Source: an uncultured Prevotellaceae bacterium
GTDB taxonomy: Bacteria; Bacteroidota; Bacteroidia; Bacteroidales; Bacteroidaceae
Length of the DNA: 64,000 bases
Direction of reading: 5' to 3'
NCBI GenBank assembly: GCA_902784565.1
Contig: CACZVE010000012.1
Coordinates: 1-64,000, forward strand
Part shown: in pieces, positions 41,408-50,234 of the stretch
Numbering within the stretch: the stretch's first letter is position 1
Layout: each line of letters begins with the position of its first letter
Translations under genes and position numbers: made by a program
The notes under the pieces: generated by a model
What the model saw: the letters and a program-made list of their open reading frames with translations, nothing else
Database searches by the model: none
What the model was told of the DNA's origin: nothing

Positions 41408-42328
41408 CTATATAATCAGTAATACGGTGACAACCATCACGACCATCAACACCTCCGCACCACGATTCACGCGAACGGCAGTTCTCATGTCAGAAGTGGT
41501 GAGCAGACGGTTATTGTCACCGATATATGGTTTGTCGAAAACTTGTCCGAAATAAGTGTGTGATCCTCCAAAGCGACAGTTGAGGATAGCGGCGAGGGCT
41601 GCTTCCGGATAGCCGCTATTGGGTGAAGCGTGGCATCGTCCGTTTCGCCAGACGAAGCCAAATAACTTCGGCTTTCCAGAGACGATAATCATCAAGAATG
41701 CCGTCAGACGGGCGGGGATGTAATTGGCGATGTCGTCGATGTGGGCAGCCCAACAGCCAAAGTCCTTGTAGCGTTCTGTCTTGTAGCCTATCATCGAGTC
41801 AAGGGTGTTCACCATCTTATAGGCCAGCATACCTGGTGTTCCCAGTAATGCTAACCAGAACAACGGAGCAATCACCCCATCACTCAGATTCTCTGCCAAC
41901 GTCTCAAGGGCTGCCGTCCGTACTTCCTGAGCAGAGAGTTCCGAAGTATCACGTCCTACGATACGGGCCACCTGTTTCCTCCCCTCTTCCAACGAACGAT
42001 CCAAAGCCAGGAATACCGCCCGAACCTCACGAATCAGGGTGGTATCGGCTAAGCAATAGAAGATGATGATAGCATCAAAAACAAGTGATAGGTGATAAGT
42101 GCTGAGTGATAAGTAGTGGCGGAGCAGGCAGGTGAGAACAAAAACCAACAGAATGAGAATAACTGTCATCAAGGCACCTTTCAGTTTGCGATGGAAGCCT
42201 TTATTCAGTCTATGCTCTCCGAAGGCAATCATCTTCCCGAACCAGACGATTGGATGCGGCAGTCTGGCGGGATCGCCAATCAACAGATCGAGTAGCCAAC
42301 CTATGAGCAATGATATCGGATTAGTCAT
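41408..42328 (-). CDS. cbiB: Adenosylcobinamide-phosphate synthase CbiB/CobD
   Basis: A 306-residue inner-membrane enzyme that attaches the aminopropanol arm to adenosylcobyric acid. CbiB landmarks are GDPARLPHPIVWFGKMI, TAALETLAENLSDGVIAPLFW, YKMVNTLDSMIGYKTERY and NSGYPEAALAAIL. A heptamer array (42083-42117) encodes the hydrophilic-to-hydrophobic stretch HYLSLSTYHLSLVF between two membrane segments near residues 70-82. It overlaps the CbiP stop by 8 bp. Length is near the family norm despite the repeat. Confidence 0.93.
   Translation of the reverse strand: MTNPISLLIGWLLDLLIGDPARLPHPIVWFGKMIAFGEHRLNKGFHRKLKGALMTVILILLVFVLTCLLRHYLSLSTYHLSLVFDAIIIFYCLADTTLIREVRAVFLALDRSLEEGRKQVARIVGRDTSELSAQEVRTAALETLAENLSDGVIAPLFWLALLGTPGMLAYKMVNTLDSMIGYKTERYKDFGCWAAHIDDIANYIPARLTAFLMIIVSGKPKLFGFVWRNGRCHASPNSGYPEAALAAILNCRFGGSHTYFGQVFDKPYIGDNNRLLTTSDMRTAVRVNRGAEVLMVVMVVTVLLII
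42083..42117. repeat. Heptamer array 4 inside cbiB
   Basis: Units AAGTGAT, AGGTGAT, AAGTGCT, GAGTGAT, AAGTAGT, in frame within a loop or membrane segment near the N terminus of CbiB. Confidence 0.88.
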
Positions 42329-43808
42329 CGGTTAATATCTGATAGAATCGTTCCATATCCACATGCCGACGGACATGATCGGCGAGTTTGTTGTATTGTT
42401 CTTCCTTGAAAGCCTGATAGTCGAATGTCTTCGCAGCACTCAACTTGTTGGCGAAAGGCTCCAACAGGAAATCCACAAAAGCCTGATTGTCGAGGATGCC
42501 GTGAACGTATGTACCCATACATTTGTTGTCAACGATGTATCCGTCCTCTCGTCCGTCGCTGAGATGCAATAACGGAGCGGCCTTTGCCTCGCCGAAAGGA
42601 CGAGTCTCCCCCATGTGGATCTCGTAGCCTTTCCCATATTCACACTCGACCTGTCGCGTCATCTTCTCGCCACTCATTGTGGTAGTGACGGGAAGGAGTC
42701 CAAGCCCAGGCAGGCGATCGATGTCGCCCTCTATATGATCCGGGTCGCACACCTCGACACCCATCAGTTGGTAACCGCCACAGATGCCCAACACAGATGC
42801 CCCGTTGCGATGTGCCTGAATGATGGCCTGCGCACATCCGTTACGTCGCAGTTCATAGAGGTCATGAACAGTCGACTTGGTTCCTGGCAGGATGATGATA
42901 TCTGCCTGACGGATGTCCTCCACATTATTCGTATAGAAAAGATGGATGCGAGAATCCTGCTCCAACGAGTCGAAGTCGGTATAGTTGGAGATATGCTGCA
43001 ACATGACCACAGCAATGTTCACCTTTCCCTGTTGCACCTCGAACGATTTCCGTGCCAACGCCACAGAATCCTCTTCCTCGATATGGATGTCCTTATAATA
43101 AGGTATGATGCCAAGTACAGGTACACCACAAATCTCTTCCAACATCCTTCGACCTTCATCAAACAGTCGCATGTCACCACGGAACTTATTGATAATTATG
43201 CCCTTTATCAGTTTTCTATCCTCTGACGACTGTAAGGCGATGCTGCCATAGACAGAAGCGAAGACACCTCCACGATCTATGTCACCAACCAATATCACAT
43301 CCGCCTTGGCATGACGCGCCATCGGGAGGTTCACCAAGTCCGTATCACGCAGGTTGATTTCCGAGATGCTGCCTGCCCCTTCCATCACAATGGGATTATA
43401 CCGTTCAGCCAAACGGTCAAAGGCGGCACAGACCTCACTGCGGAAATCGATGTCAGACTCACCGCGCCGCCAATAATCGTAGGCATTTTTATTGCCGATG
43501 GGTTTGCCGTTCAGCACGACCTGCGACGTATGGTCACTCTGAGGTTTGAGCAACAGAGGGTTCATATCCGTATGACAAGGGATGCCTGCCGCCTCAGCCT
43601 GTACAGCCTGGGCTCTTCCGATCTCCAGTCCTTCTGGAGTAGCGTATGAATTGAGTGCCATATTCTGTGCCTTGAAGGGAGCAGGGTGATAGCCGTCTTG
43701 TCGGAAGATCCGACAGAAAGCCGCCGCCACGATGCTCTTACCCACATCACTGCCCGTCCCGGCAAACATCACGGGATGGAGTTTAGACACAGAATTGGCT
43801 GATATCAT
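42321..43808 (-). CDS. cbiP: Cobyric acid synthase (CbiP/CobQ)
   Basis: A 495-residue glutamine-dependent amidotransferase that amidates four carboxyls of adenosylcobyrinic diamide. The N-terminal ATP-binding part starts LHPVMFAGTGSDVGKSIVAAAF, with MEGAGSISEINLRDTDLVN and VGDIDRGGVFASVYG. The C-terminal glutaminase has the nucleophile in VLGICGGYQLMG and the late YVHGILDN. It begins 26 bp inside the end of cbiA, and its stop overlaps cbiB. The start could be slightly shorter, since only residues after about 10 are conserved. Confidence 0.94.
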   Translation of the reverse strand: MISANSVSKLHPVMFAGTGSDVGKSIVAAAFCRIFRQDGYHPAPFKAQNMALNSYATPEGLEIGRAQAVQAEAAGIPCHTDMNPLLLKPQSDHTSQVVLNGKPIGNKNAYDYWRRGESDIDFRSEVCAAFDRLAERYNPIVMEGAGSISEINLRDTDLVNLPMARHAKADVILVGDIDRGGVFASVYGSIALQSSEDRKLIKGIIINKFRGDMRLFDEGRRMLEEICGVPVLGIIPYYKDIHIEEEDSVALARKSFEVQQGKVNIAVVMLQHISNYTDFDSLEQDSRIHLFYTNNVEDIRQADIIILPGTKSTVHDLYELRRNGCAQAIIQAHRNGASVLGICGGYQLMGVEVCDPDHIEGDIDRLPGLGLLPVTTTMSGEKMTRQVECEYGKGYEIHMGETRPFGEAKAAPLLHLSDGREDGYIVDNKCMGTYVHGILDNQAFVDFLLEPFANKLSAAKTFDYQAFKEEQYNKLADHVRRHVDMERFYQILTDD

Positions 43809-45054
43809 AAAGATGCGTGTAACTTGCTAAGACATTCTTATATCTGAGCACTGGGGTATCGACGGGTTCCCCTTTGGCATTAAATACCTGAACAGTTGAC
43901 TCTTGCGGCTGAGTCATAAACTGCGTATAGTGAAACTCATGTCCCCGATATTCCTTCCCGTCCAGTTCAAAACGACGATACCCTAATGAGAGTTTTCGAT
44001 CTGCCTGACGGGCTGTGATGGTATAGGGCAATACACCACACATCGGATAGTCACCCTCGTCAGTCACGATATTGTTGCAAAGATACATCATACCGCCACA
44101 CTCGGCAACCACTCTCCCACCCTGTTCCACGAAGTCCTTGATGGCCTTGCGACAGGCTTCGTTGCCAGTCAGTGCCTCCATATGTTTCTCAGGATAACCG
44201 CCAGGCAGGTAAAGCAAATCGATACCGATAAAGTCCGGCACGTCCACCTCCGGGTTAAAATACTGTACGGATGAGAATCTTTTGAGGTTTTCCTTATAGA
44301 AAAACGAGAAACTCTCTTCGCTACGGGCCATAAGAACAGAGAGGTTCAATGTAGGCAACTGGGCAGGTTGGGAAACAGGTGTGTCAAGACCAAGAGGTGT
44401 CTGGCGGAGTAGTTCTTCCCAATCCAGATTATCCCATAGCAGTTGCGATAGATAAAATGACTGAGGGATTACCGAGAAGTCAAGACCCAAGTAGCGGGAG
44501 TCTTGTTCAAGTTCTTCATCTTTCAGCAGACAGCCTAAGTACGGCACACCCAGATCCTCGCACACCTGACGGAGTATACTGACATGTTTGGGCGACCCCA
44601 CCTTATTAAAGATGACACCCGCAAAGCGCACATCCTTGCAGAAGTTGAGGAATCCTTGTAACAATGCCGCTGTAGAATAGGCTGCCGACTTCGCATCCAC
44701 TACCAACACCACGGGGATGTCCAGTATGCGGGCAATCTCTGCCGACGAACCACAATCTCTGTCGTAGCCGTCAAAGAGTCCCATCATCCCCTCCACGATA
44801 CAAAAATCTGCATCGGCACCATAGTGCGCAAACAATTCCCGTACATGGTCTGGCGTAGTCATAAACGTATCGAGGTTGATGCTCGGATGCCCGCACACAG
44901 CCTCATGAAATTTCGTATCAATATAATCCGGGCCGCATTTGAACGGCTGTACATGATACCCCTTCAACGCCAACAATGCCATCATGCCCCGGGCTATCGT
45001 TGTCTTACCAGAGCCACTGGCAGGTGCTGCGATGAGAAAAGCCTTTTTGTTCAT
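43783..45054 (-). CDS. cbiA: Cobyrinate a,c-diamide synthase (CbiA/CobB)
   Basis: A 423-residue amidotransferase acting on the a and c carboxyls of cob(II)yrinate. The P-loop is AFLIAAPASGSGKTTIARG; MMGLFDG and DIPVVLVVDAKSAAYSTAAL follow; the glutaminase domain has VVAECGGMMYLCN. The start at 45054 (MNKKAFLIAAP) is chosen rather than 45072 because the family begins there. It is the first gene of the minus-strand unit CbiA-CbiP-CbiB-CbiHC-CbiET, transcribed divergently from cobU with only 111 bp between starts and no room for a riboswitch. Confidence 0.94.
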   Translation of the reverse strand: MNKKAFLIAAPASGSGKTTIARGMMALLALKGYHVQPFKCGPDYIDTKFHEAVCGHPSINLDTFMTTPDHVRELFAHYGADADFCIVEGMMGLFDGYDRDCGSSAEIARILDIPVVLVVDAKSAAYSTAALLQGFLNFCKDVRFAGVIFNKVGSPKHVSILRQVCEDLGVPYLGCLLKDEELEQDSRYLGLDFSVIPQSFYLSQLLWDNLDWEELLRQTPLGLDTPVSQPAQLPTLNLSVLMARSEESFSFFYKENLKRFSSVQYFNPEVDVPDFIGIDLLYLPGGYPEKHMEALTGNEACRKAIKDFVEQGGRVVAECGGMMYLCNNIVTDEGDYPMCGVLPYTITARQADRKLSLGYRRFELDGKEYRGHEFHYTQFMTQPQESTVQVFNAKGEPVDTPVLRYKNVLASYTHLYDISQFCV

Positions 45055-45106
45055 TACATTTCGTGAGTCCATCGTTTATATTTCATTTTTTTCTGTATAT
45101 CTGCTG

Positions 45107-45114
45107 CAAAATTA
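45107..45114 (-). promoter_or_regulatory. -7 element for the cbiA operon
   Basis: TAATTTTG on the minus strand. It lies 13 bp from the divergent cobU -7 element, so the two promoters overlap and could compete. Confidence 0.5.
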
Positions 45115-45126
45115 CAAAATAAATTG

Positions 45127-45134
45127 TATCTTTG
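45127..45134 (+). promoter_or_regulatory. -7 element for cobU-cobT-cobS
   Basis: TATCTTTG, 31 bp before the ATG at 45166; it rules out the in-frame ATG at 45124 as the start. Confidence 0.6.
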
Positions 45135-45165
45135 CAACAAAATCGGTCGAAAAAAGGAATACGCT

Positions 45166-45675
45166 ATGAAACGTATCATACTTATAACAGGCGGTCAGCG
45201 CTCAGGCAAGAGCACGAAGGCCGAGGAACTGGCACTGAGCCTGAGTGCCTATCCCGTCTATGTGGCGACGGCACATATCTGGGACGAGGAGTTTCGTGAA
45301 CGTGTCCGCAGACATCAGGAGCGTCGTGGACCACAGTGGACTAACATCGAAGAGGAGATGTATCTGAGCCGCCACGATATGACGGGCAAAGTGGTTGTCA
45401 TCGACTGTGTGACGCTTTGGCTTACCAATTTCTTCTTTTCCAATGATTCCGATGTAGATAAGTCGATGGAATTGTCCAAGGCAGAGTTTGATGCCTTCAC
45501 GGCTAAAGAGGCTACCTATATCTTCGTCACCAACGAGATCGGCCTCGGTGGTGTCAGTGAGAATGCCATCCAACGCAAGTTTACGGATCTTGAAGGCTGG
45601 ATGAACCAGTATATTGCCTCAAAAGCCGACGAAGTCATACTCATGGTCTCAGGCATACACATTAAAATAAAATAA
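45166..45675 (+). CDS. cobU: Adenosylcobinamide kinase/guanylyltransferase
   Basis: A 169-residue bifunctional enzyme that phosphorylates adenosylcobinamide and adds GMP. The P-loop is ILITGGQRSGKST at the N terminus. The GTP/guanylation histidine region RRHQERRGPQWTNIEE and VVVIDCVTLWLTNFF are present, along with TNEIGLGGV. The start at 45166 follows an AAAAAGGA stretch that could act as ribosome-binding site. It is first in the plus-strand nucleotide-loop unit cobU-cobT-cobS. Confidence 0.94.
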   Translation: MKRIILITGGQRSGKSTKAEELALSLSAYPVYVATAHIWDEEFRERVRRHQERRGPQWTNIEEEMYLSRHDMTGKVVVIDCVTLWLTNFFFSNDSDVDKSMELSKAEFDAFTAKEATYIFVTNEIGLGGVSENAIQRKFTDLEGWMNQYIASKADEVILMVSGIHIKIK

Positions 45676-45710
45676 ACAACGGTTTTTACGGATGGAACGG
45701 AGAATCAAGC

Positions 45711-46760
45711 ATGAAAGTTTTTAATATCCCCCCCATAGACAGATCCATGAAAGCGGTGATCCAAGAGAAGATCGACAACCTAAACAAACCCAAAGGCTCT
45801 TTGGGCAGGCTTGAAGAGTTGGCGATGCAGATATGTCTGATTCAACAGACACTCACGCCCTCGCTAGACCACCCTTGTCACCTGTTGCTTGGCGGCGATC
45901 ACGGCATAGAGCGGGAAGGCGTCAGCGTGTCGCCTCGCGAGGTGACTTGGCAACAGATGATTAACTTCACCCGTGACGGCGGCGGAGTCAATATGTTTTG
46001 TCGCCAGCACGGTTTCAAACTGCGTATCGTCGATGCTGGTGTAGACTATGATCTATCTGCCGTCGAGGGCATTATCAACCGTAAGATAGCCCGGGGTACC
46101 AAGAACTTTCTCTACGAGCCAGCCATGAGTGAGGAAGAGTTCAACCAGGCAATACAAATCGGCTCTAATCTTGTGGATGACTGCTATGCGGAGGGCTGTC
46201 ATATCCTGAGCATCGGCGAGATGGGCATTGCCAACACCTCCCCCTCCAGCATCTGGATGCATCTCTTTGGAAACATCCCCCTCAAGGATTGTATCGGAGC
46301 CGGGGCAGGTCTCGACACCCCAGGCATCCGCCATAAATTCGAAGTACTGTCGAAGGCTGTTGAGCAGTTTAACAGATCTAATGAGCAACCCATTAAACCC
46401 ATTATTACTCTCCGCTATTTCGGCGGTTTCGAAATGATTGCCGCCATTGGTGCTATGCTCCGTGCGGCTGAGTTACACCTTATTATATTAATAGATGGCT
46501 TTATCATGACGGCTTGTGCTTTGGCAACCATACGACTTTATCCTGCCTCGCAGGACTATATGATCTTTACCCACTGTGGCGATGAGAGCGGACACCAGAA
46601 GATGCTGGATATCATCGGTGCCAAACCCCTACTCCATCTCGGTCTCCGCCTGGGCGAAGGAACAGGTGCACTCTGTGCCTTCCCCATCATCGACTCTGCC
46701 GTCCGCATGATGAACGAGATGAACAATTTCCAGAATGCGAACATCACCAAATACTTCTAG
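45711..46760 (+). CDS. cobT: Nicotinate-nucleotide--dimethylbenzimidazole phosphoribosyltransferase
   Basis: A 349-residue CobT, which activates the lower-ligand base as alpha-riboside phosphate. Seen are KPKGSLGRLEELAMQI, LLGGDHGIEREGVS, GEMGIANTSPSS with the catalytic-region glutamate nearby, GAGAGLDTPGI and LGLRLGEGTGALCAFPII near the C terminus. It is preceded by a GGAG stretch and lies 35 bp after cobU. Length is normal. Lower-ligand specificity (dimethylbenzimidazole, adenine, phenolics) cannot be told from sequence. Confidence 0.95.
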   Translation: MKVFNIPPIDRSMKAVIQEKIDNLNKPKGSLGRLEELAMQICLIQQTLTPSLDHPCHLLLGGDHGIEREGVSVSPREVTWQQMINFTRDGGGVNMFCRQHGFKLRIVDAGVDYDLSAVEGIINRKIARGTKNFLYEPAMSEEEFNQAIQIGSNLVDDCYAEGCHILSIGEMGIANTSPSSIWMHLFGNIPLKDCIGAGAGLDTPGIRHKFEVLSKAVEQFNRSNEQPIKPIITLRYFGGFEMIAAIGAMLRAAELHLIILIDGFIMTACALATIRLYPASQDYMIFTHCGDESGHQKMLDIIGAKPLLHLGLRLGEGTGALCAFPIIDSAVRMMNEMNNFQNANITKYF

Positions 46761-46806
46761 TTGTGGAACAACAAATAAAGTCTCATTGTAACAAAATAGG
46801 GAGAAT

Positions 46807-47604
46807 ATGCAAGTAGACAAAGACCAAACACGATGGTATGACCGTATCTGGGCGGCATTTATCTTCTTTACCCGTATGCCGTTCTGGCGACTGCACGAGC
46901 CACCGAAGGAATGTTATCAGACAGTGGTGGAGCACTGGCCACTGACCGGCTGGTTGACTGGTGGCGTGATGGGACTCGTCATCTATTTCGGTAGTCTGGT
47001 GCTGCCATATACAGTGACGATACTCCTCGCCATCGCTATCCGTCTGCTGATAACAGGTGCGCTGCATGAAGACGGACTGGCCGATTTCTTCGATGGTTTT
47101 GGAGGTGGCGGCAACAACCGTCAGCGCATTCTCGACATCATGAAAGACTCACGCATCGGCACGTATGGGGTGCTTGGACTTATCTTCTACGAACTGCTCC
47201 TTGCGGCTACGCTCATTTCGATTCCAGCCTACTGTGCCGCATTTATGGTACTTGCAGCCGATCCTTTCTCGAAGATGGTGACCTCACAACTGATATTGAT
47301 GATGCCGTATGCCAGAAATGCAGAAGAGGCTAAGGCCAAGACAGTCTATCGGAAATTCAACGCCTGGGCAGGTGTCAGTCTGGCCATTCAGGGATTGCCT
47401 GCGATGATCTTTTTCATCTGGATGATGGGGCTCGACTGGCAGGTGATGATCTTCATTCCTGCTATTATATTCTATATGCTCTACCTGCTGATTTGGCGAA
47501 AGATTCACGGCTATACGGGCGACTGCTGTGGAGCAGTGTGCCTGCTGGTAGAACTGACGGTGTATCTGGTCGTCAGTGCAATTAACTATATGAATCCGCT
47601 ATGA
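46807..47604 (+). CDS. cobS: Adenosylcobinamide-GDP ribazoletransferase (cobalamin synthase)
   Basis: A 265-residue inner-membrane enzyme joining adenosylcobinamide-GDP to the alpha-riboside. The CobS signature [18 protein letters not shown] with its metal-binding acidic residues is intact, followed by [18 protein letters not shown], and FFTRMPFW near the N terminus. About six spans are predicted. A GGGAGAA stretch precedes the ATG. It is the last gene of the unit; the phosphatase CobC often found here is absent, and the next gene (uxaC) converges 20 bp away. Confidence 0.95.
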   Translation: MQVDKDQTRWYDRIWAAFIFFTRMPFWRLHEPPKECYQTVVEHWPLTGWLTGGVMGLVIYFGSLVLPYTVTILLAIAIRLLITGALHEDGLADFFDGFGGGGNNRQRILDIMKDSRIGTYGVLGLIFYELLLAATLISIPAYCAAFMVLAADPFSKMVTSQLILMMPYARNAEEAKAKTVYRKFNAWAGVSLAIQGLPAMIFFIWMMGLDWQVMIFIPAIIFYMLYLLIWRKIHGYTGDCCGAVCLLVELTVYLVVSAINYMNPL

Positions 47605-47624
47605 AGTTCCCCAAATAGGTGTCC

Positions 47625-49031
47625 TTAGTAGAACTTAAAGTACCTGCGGGCATTGTTGTAACTGATGTCCTCGACCATGCGGCCCAATATCTCCATGTCG
47701 CAAGGCAGCAGACCTTTCTCCACATCGTTGCCTAAAAGGTTGCAGAGAATACGACGGAAATACTCGTGGCGCGGATACGAGAGGAATGAACGCGAGTCAG
47801 TCAACATACCCACGAACCTCGACAGCAGTCCGAGCACTGAGAGTGCGTTCATCTGCTTAATCATACCGTCCATCTGGTCGTTGAACCACCAACCGCTACC
47901 CAGTTGAATCTTTCCAGGTTCGCCGCCCTGGAAGTTGCCGAGCATCGTGGCAATCATCTCATTGGCACAGGGATTCAACGTATAGATAATGGTACGCGTC
48001 AGTTTGTCGCGCTGGCAGAGGTTGTCAAAGAACCGCGACATGGCCTTGGCGGTATTAAACTCACCAATGCTGTCGAAACCCGTATCGGGACCGATCTGCT
48101 TGAACATCTTCGTATTATTGTCGCGGATAGCACCGTAGTGGAACTGCTGCGTCCAGTCGCTATCGGCATCCATCTCTGCCATCACCGTCAGGAAACAATT
48201 CTTGAACTGGCGCACCTCGACAGCCGATAACTGCTGTCCTCGCATGGCCCTCTCGAAGATGGTTTCAATCTGCGAGTCGGTGTAAGGTTCATCGTAGAAC
48301 TCTTCCAGTCCGTGGTCAGAGAGTTTACAACCCTGTGACTCAAAGAAGTCGTGACGTTTCTTCAGGGCATCAACCAGGTCGGCAAACCTGCGAATCTCCA
48401 TGCCGCTGACATGCGACAGTTGGTCAATATACACGCCATACCCAGGTTTCTCGATGTTCATCGCCTTGTCGGGACGCCAGGCAGGTAACATCATCGGGTC
48501 ATCGTCTGCCTTATGCTTGGCATACTCAATATGGTTGTGCAGGTCATCTATCGGGTCGTCAGTGGTGCAGACGCACTCCACGTTATAATGCTTCATGAGT
48601 CCACGGGCTGAGAATTCAGGCTGCTTCAGTTTCTCGTTACACTCGTCGAAAATCTCACGGGCCGTCTTGGGACTCAACAGTTTCTCGATACCGAAGGCAG
48701 TCTTCAGTTCCAGATGGGTCCAATGGTACAGTGGATTACGGAAGCAGTAAGTAATCGTCTCAGCCCACTTCTCAAACTTCTCCCAATCGGAAGTGTCCTT
48801 GCCTGTGCAGTACTTCTCCTCCACCCCATTGGTTCGCATGGCACGCCACTTGTAGTGGTCGCCACCCAGCCACAGTTCGGTGATGCTCTTGAAACGATGG
48901 TCATTAGCCACCATCTCCGGATCGAGATGACAGTGATAGTCGATGATCGGCAATTTAGCCGCATAATTGTGATACAGGTCCTGTGCCACCTTGGTCTCCA
49001 GAACGAAATTGTCGTCGTTGAATTGCTTCAT
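47625..49031 (-). CDS. uxaC: Glucuronate isomerase
   Basis: A 468-residue uronate isomerase of the amidohydrolase fold that converts D-glucuronate and D-galacturonate to fructuronate and tagaturonate. Metal-site residues are in LPIIDYHCHLDPEMVAND. CTTDDPIDDLHNHIEY, FRPD-like PAWRPDKAMNI and LSYPRHEYFRRILCNLLG also fit the family. The start 49031 (MKQFNDDNF) is preferred over the upstream extension, which would cover the -7 box at 49070-49077. It functions with uxaA, kdgK and eda near 7.5-12 kb, although it is 36 kb away. Confidence 0.96.
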   Translation of the reverse strand: MKQFNDDNFVLETKVAQDLYHNYAAKLPIIDYHCHLDPEMVANDHRFKSITELWLGGDHYKWRAMRTNGVEEKYCTGKDTSDWEKFEKWAETITYCFRNPLYHWTHLELKTAFGIEKLLSPKTAREIFDECNEKLKQPEFSARGLMKHYNVECVCTTDDPIDDLHNHIEYAKHKADDDPMMLPAWRPDKAMNIEKPGYGVYIDQLSHVSGMEIRRFADLVDALKKRHDFFESQGCKLSDHGLEEFYDEPYTDSQIETIFERAMRGQQLSAVEVRQFKNCFLTVMAEMDADSDWTQQFHYGAIRDNNTKMFKQIGPDTGFDSIGEFNTAKAMSRFFDNLCQRDKLTRTIIYTLNPCANEMIATMLGNFQGGEPGKIQLGSGWWFNDQMDGMIKQMNALSVLGLLSRFVGMLTDSRSFLSYPRHEYFRRILCNLLGNDVEKGLLPCDMEILGRMVEDISYNNARRYFKFY

Positions 49032-49069
49032 ATCGGTTTCTGTTTTTAGTTTGTCATTAAAAATTTTTG

Positions 49070-49077
49070 CAAAGATA
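49070..49077 (-). promoter_or_regulatory. -7 element for uxaC
   Basis: TATCTTTG on the minus strand, 39 bp before the ATG. Confidence 0.6.
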
Positions 49078-49100
49078 CGAATTATTTCCCATAAAAACAC

Positions 49101-49108
49101 TATCTTTG
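49101..49108 (+). promoter_or_regulatory. -7 element for the asparaginase gene
   Basis: TATCTTTG, 31 bp before the ATG at 49140, divergent from the uxaC element. Confidence 0.6.
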
Positions 49109-49139
49109 CAACAAATTATTGATGTAAACGGTTTTCTTT

Positions 49140-50171
49140 ATGCAACGGAGAGTACTACTTATCTATACCGGCGGGACCATCGGCATGAACCGCAACCCGC
49201 AGACGGGGGTGCTGGAGCCCTTCGACTTCGAACACCTACTGAACAATGTACCTGAACTCAGACAGTTTGATACCCAAATCGAGACGTTCCAGTTTGATCC
49301 GCCCATCGACTCCAGCGACATGACGCCTGCCCTGTGGACGGACCTGAGCCACTGCATCGCAGACCGTTACTGGCAGTACGATGGATTTGTGGTGCTGCAC
49401 GGCACCGATACGATGGCCTATACCGCCTCTGCCCTGTCCTACATGTTGGAGAACCTGACGAAGCCCGTTGTCTTCACCGGTTCACAATTGCCCATCGGAC
49501 AGTTACGCACCGACGGTAAGGAGAACCTCATCTCGTCGATAGAGATTGCTGCCGCCTGTGATGAGGATGGTCACGCCCTGGTACCCGAAGTAGGAATCTA
49601 TTTCAACTCACACCTGCTGCGCGGCAACCGCACCACGAAGCAGAGCGCCGAGGAGTTCAACGCCTTCGAGTCGTTCAACTACCCGCACCTTGTGGATGCC
49701 GGCGTGAATATCGCCTATCACCGTGAGCGCATCCTCAAACCCGACTTCTCGAAGCCGATGACACCCCACTTCCGTCTCGACAACAACGTGATCATCTTCT
49801 CGCTCTTCCCCGGCATCCGCGAAGACCTGATCCGACACATCATCCACACGCCCAACCTGAAAGCCATCGTAATGCGTACCTTCGGCTCGGGCAATGCGCC
49901 CCAGAGTCCCTGGCTATTGAACGCCCTCAAAGAGGGAACGAAGAACGGCAAGGTCATCGTGAATGTCAGCCAGTGTCTGCAGGGCGCCGTCGAGATGTCA
50001 CGCTACGACTGCGGCTATCATCTGCAAGAGGCGGGTGTCATCAGCGGACGCGACATGACGGTGGAGAGTGCTGTCACCAAACTGATGTATCTCCAAAGCC
50101 ACCATCCCGACGATCCTGAGACCGTCCGCAGCCTGATGCAACAGAGCATCCGAGGCGAAATGACGATATAA
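49140..50171 (+). CDS. ansA: Type I (cytoplasmic) L-asparaginase
   Basis: A 343-residue asparaginase hydrolysing L-asparagine to aspartate and ammonia. The first catalytic threonine is in LLIYTGGTIGMNRNP and the second in VVLHGTDTMAYTASALSYML. No signal peptide is present, which fits the cytoplasmic type I enzyme rather than the periplasmic type II. PVVFTGSQLPIGQLRTDGKEN and SYDCGYHL-like elements near the C terminus also fit. It is monocistronic with a strong hairpin terminator 28 bp after the stop. Confidence 0.93.
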   Translation: MQRRVLLIYTGGTIGMNRNPQTGVLEPFDFEHLLNNVPELRQFDTQIETFQFDPPIDSSDMTPALWTDLSHCIADRYWQYDGFVVLHGTDTMAYTASALSYMLENLTKPVVFTGSQLPIGQLRTDGKENLISSIEIAAACDEDGHALVPEVGIYFNSHLLRGNRTTKQSAEEFNAFESFNYPHLVDAGVNIAYHRERILKPDFSKPMTPHFRLDNNVIIFSLFPGIREDLIRHIIHTPNLKAIVMRTFGSGNAPQSPWLLNALKEGTKNGKVIVNVSQCLQGAVEMSRYDCGYHLQEAGVISGRDMTVESAVTKLMYLQSHHPDDPETVRSLMQQSIRGEMTI

Positions 50172-50198
50172 GTCCGCCGGGCGCAGCCCGCATACGAA

Positions 50199-50228
50199 AA
50201 ATCCCCGCCAACCGGCGGGGATTTCTTA
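50199..50228 (+). terminator. Hairpin terminator between ansA and the EF-G paralogue
   Basis: AAATCCCCGCC (50199-50209) pairs perfectly with GGCGGGGATTT (50214-50224) around a 4-base loop. It lies between convergent genes and could serve both strands. Confidence 0.85.
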
Positions 50229-50234
50229 TCGAGA

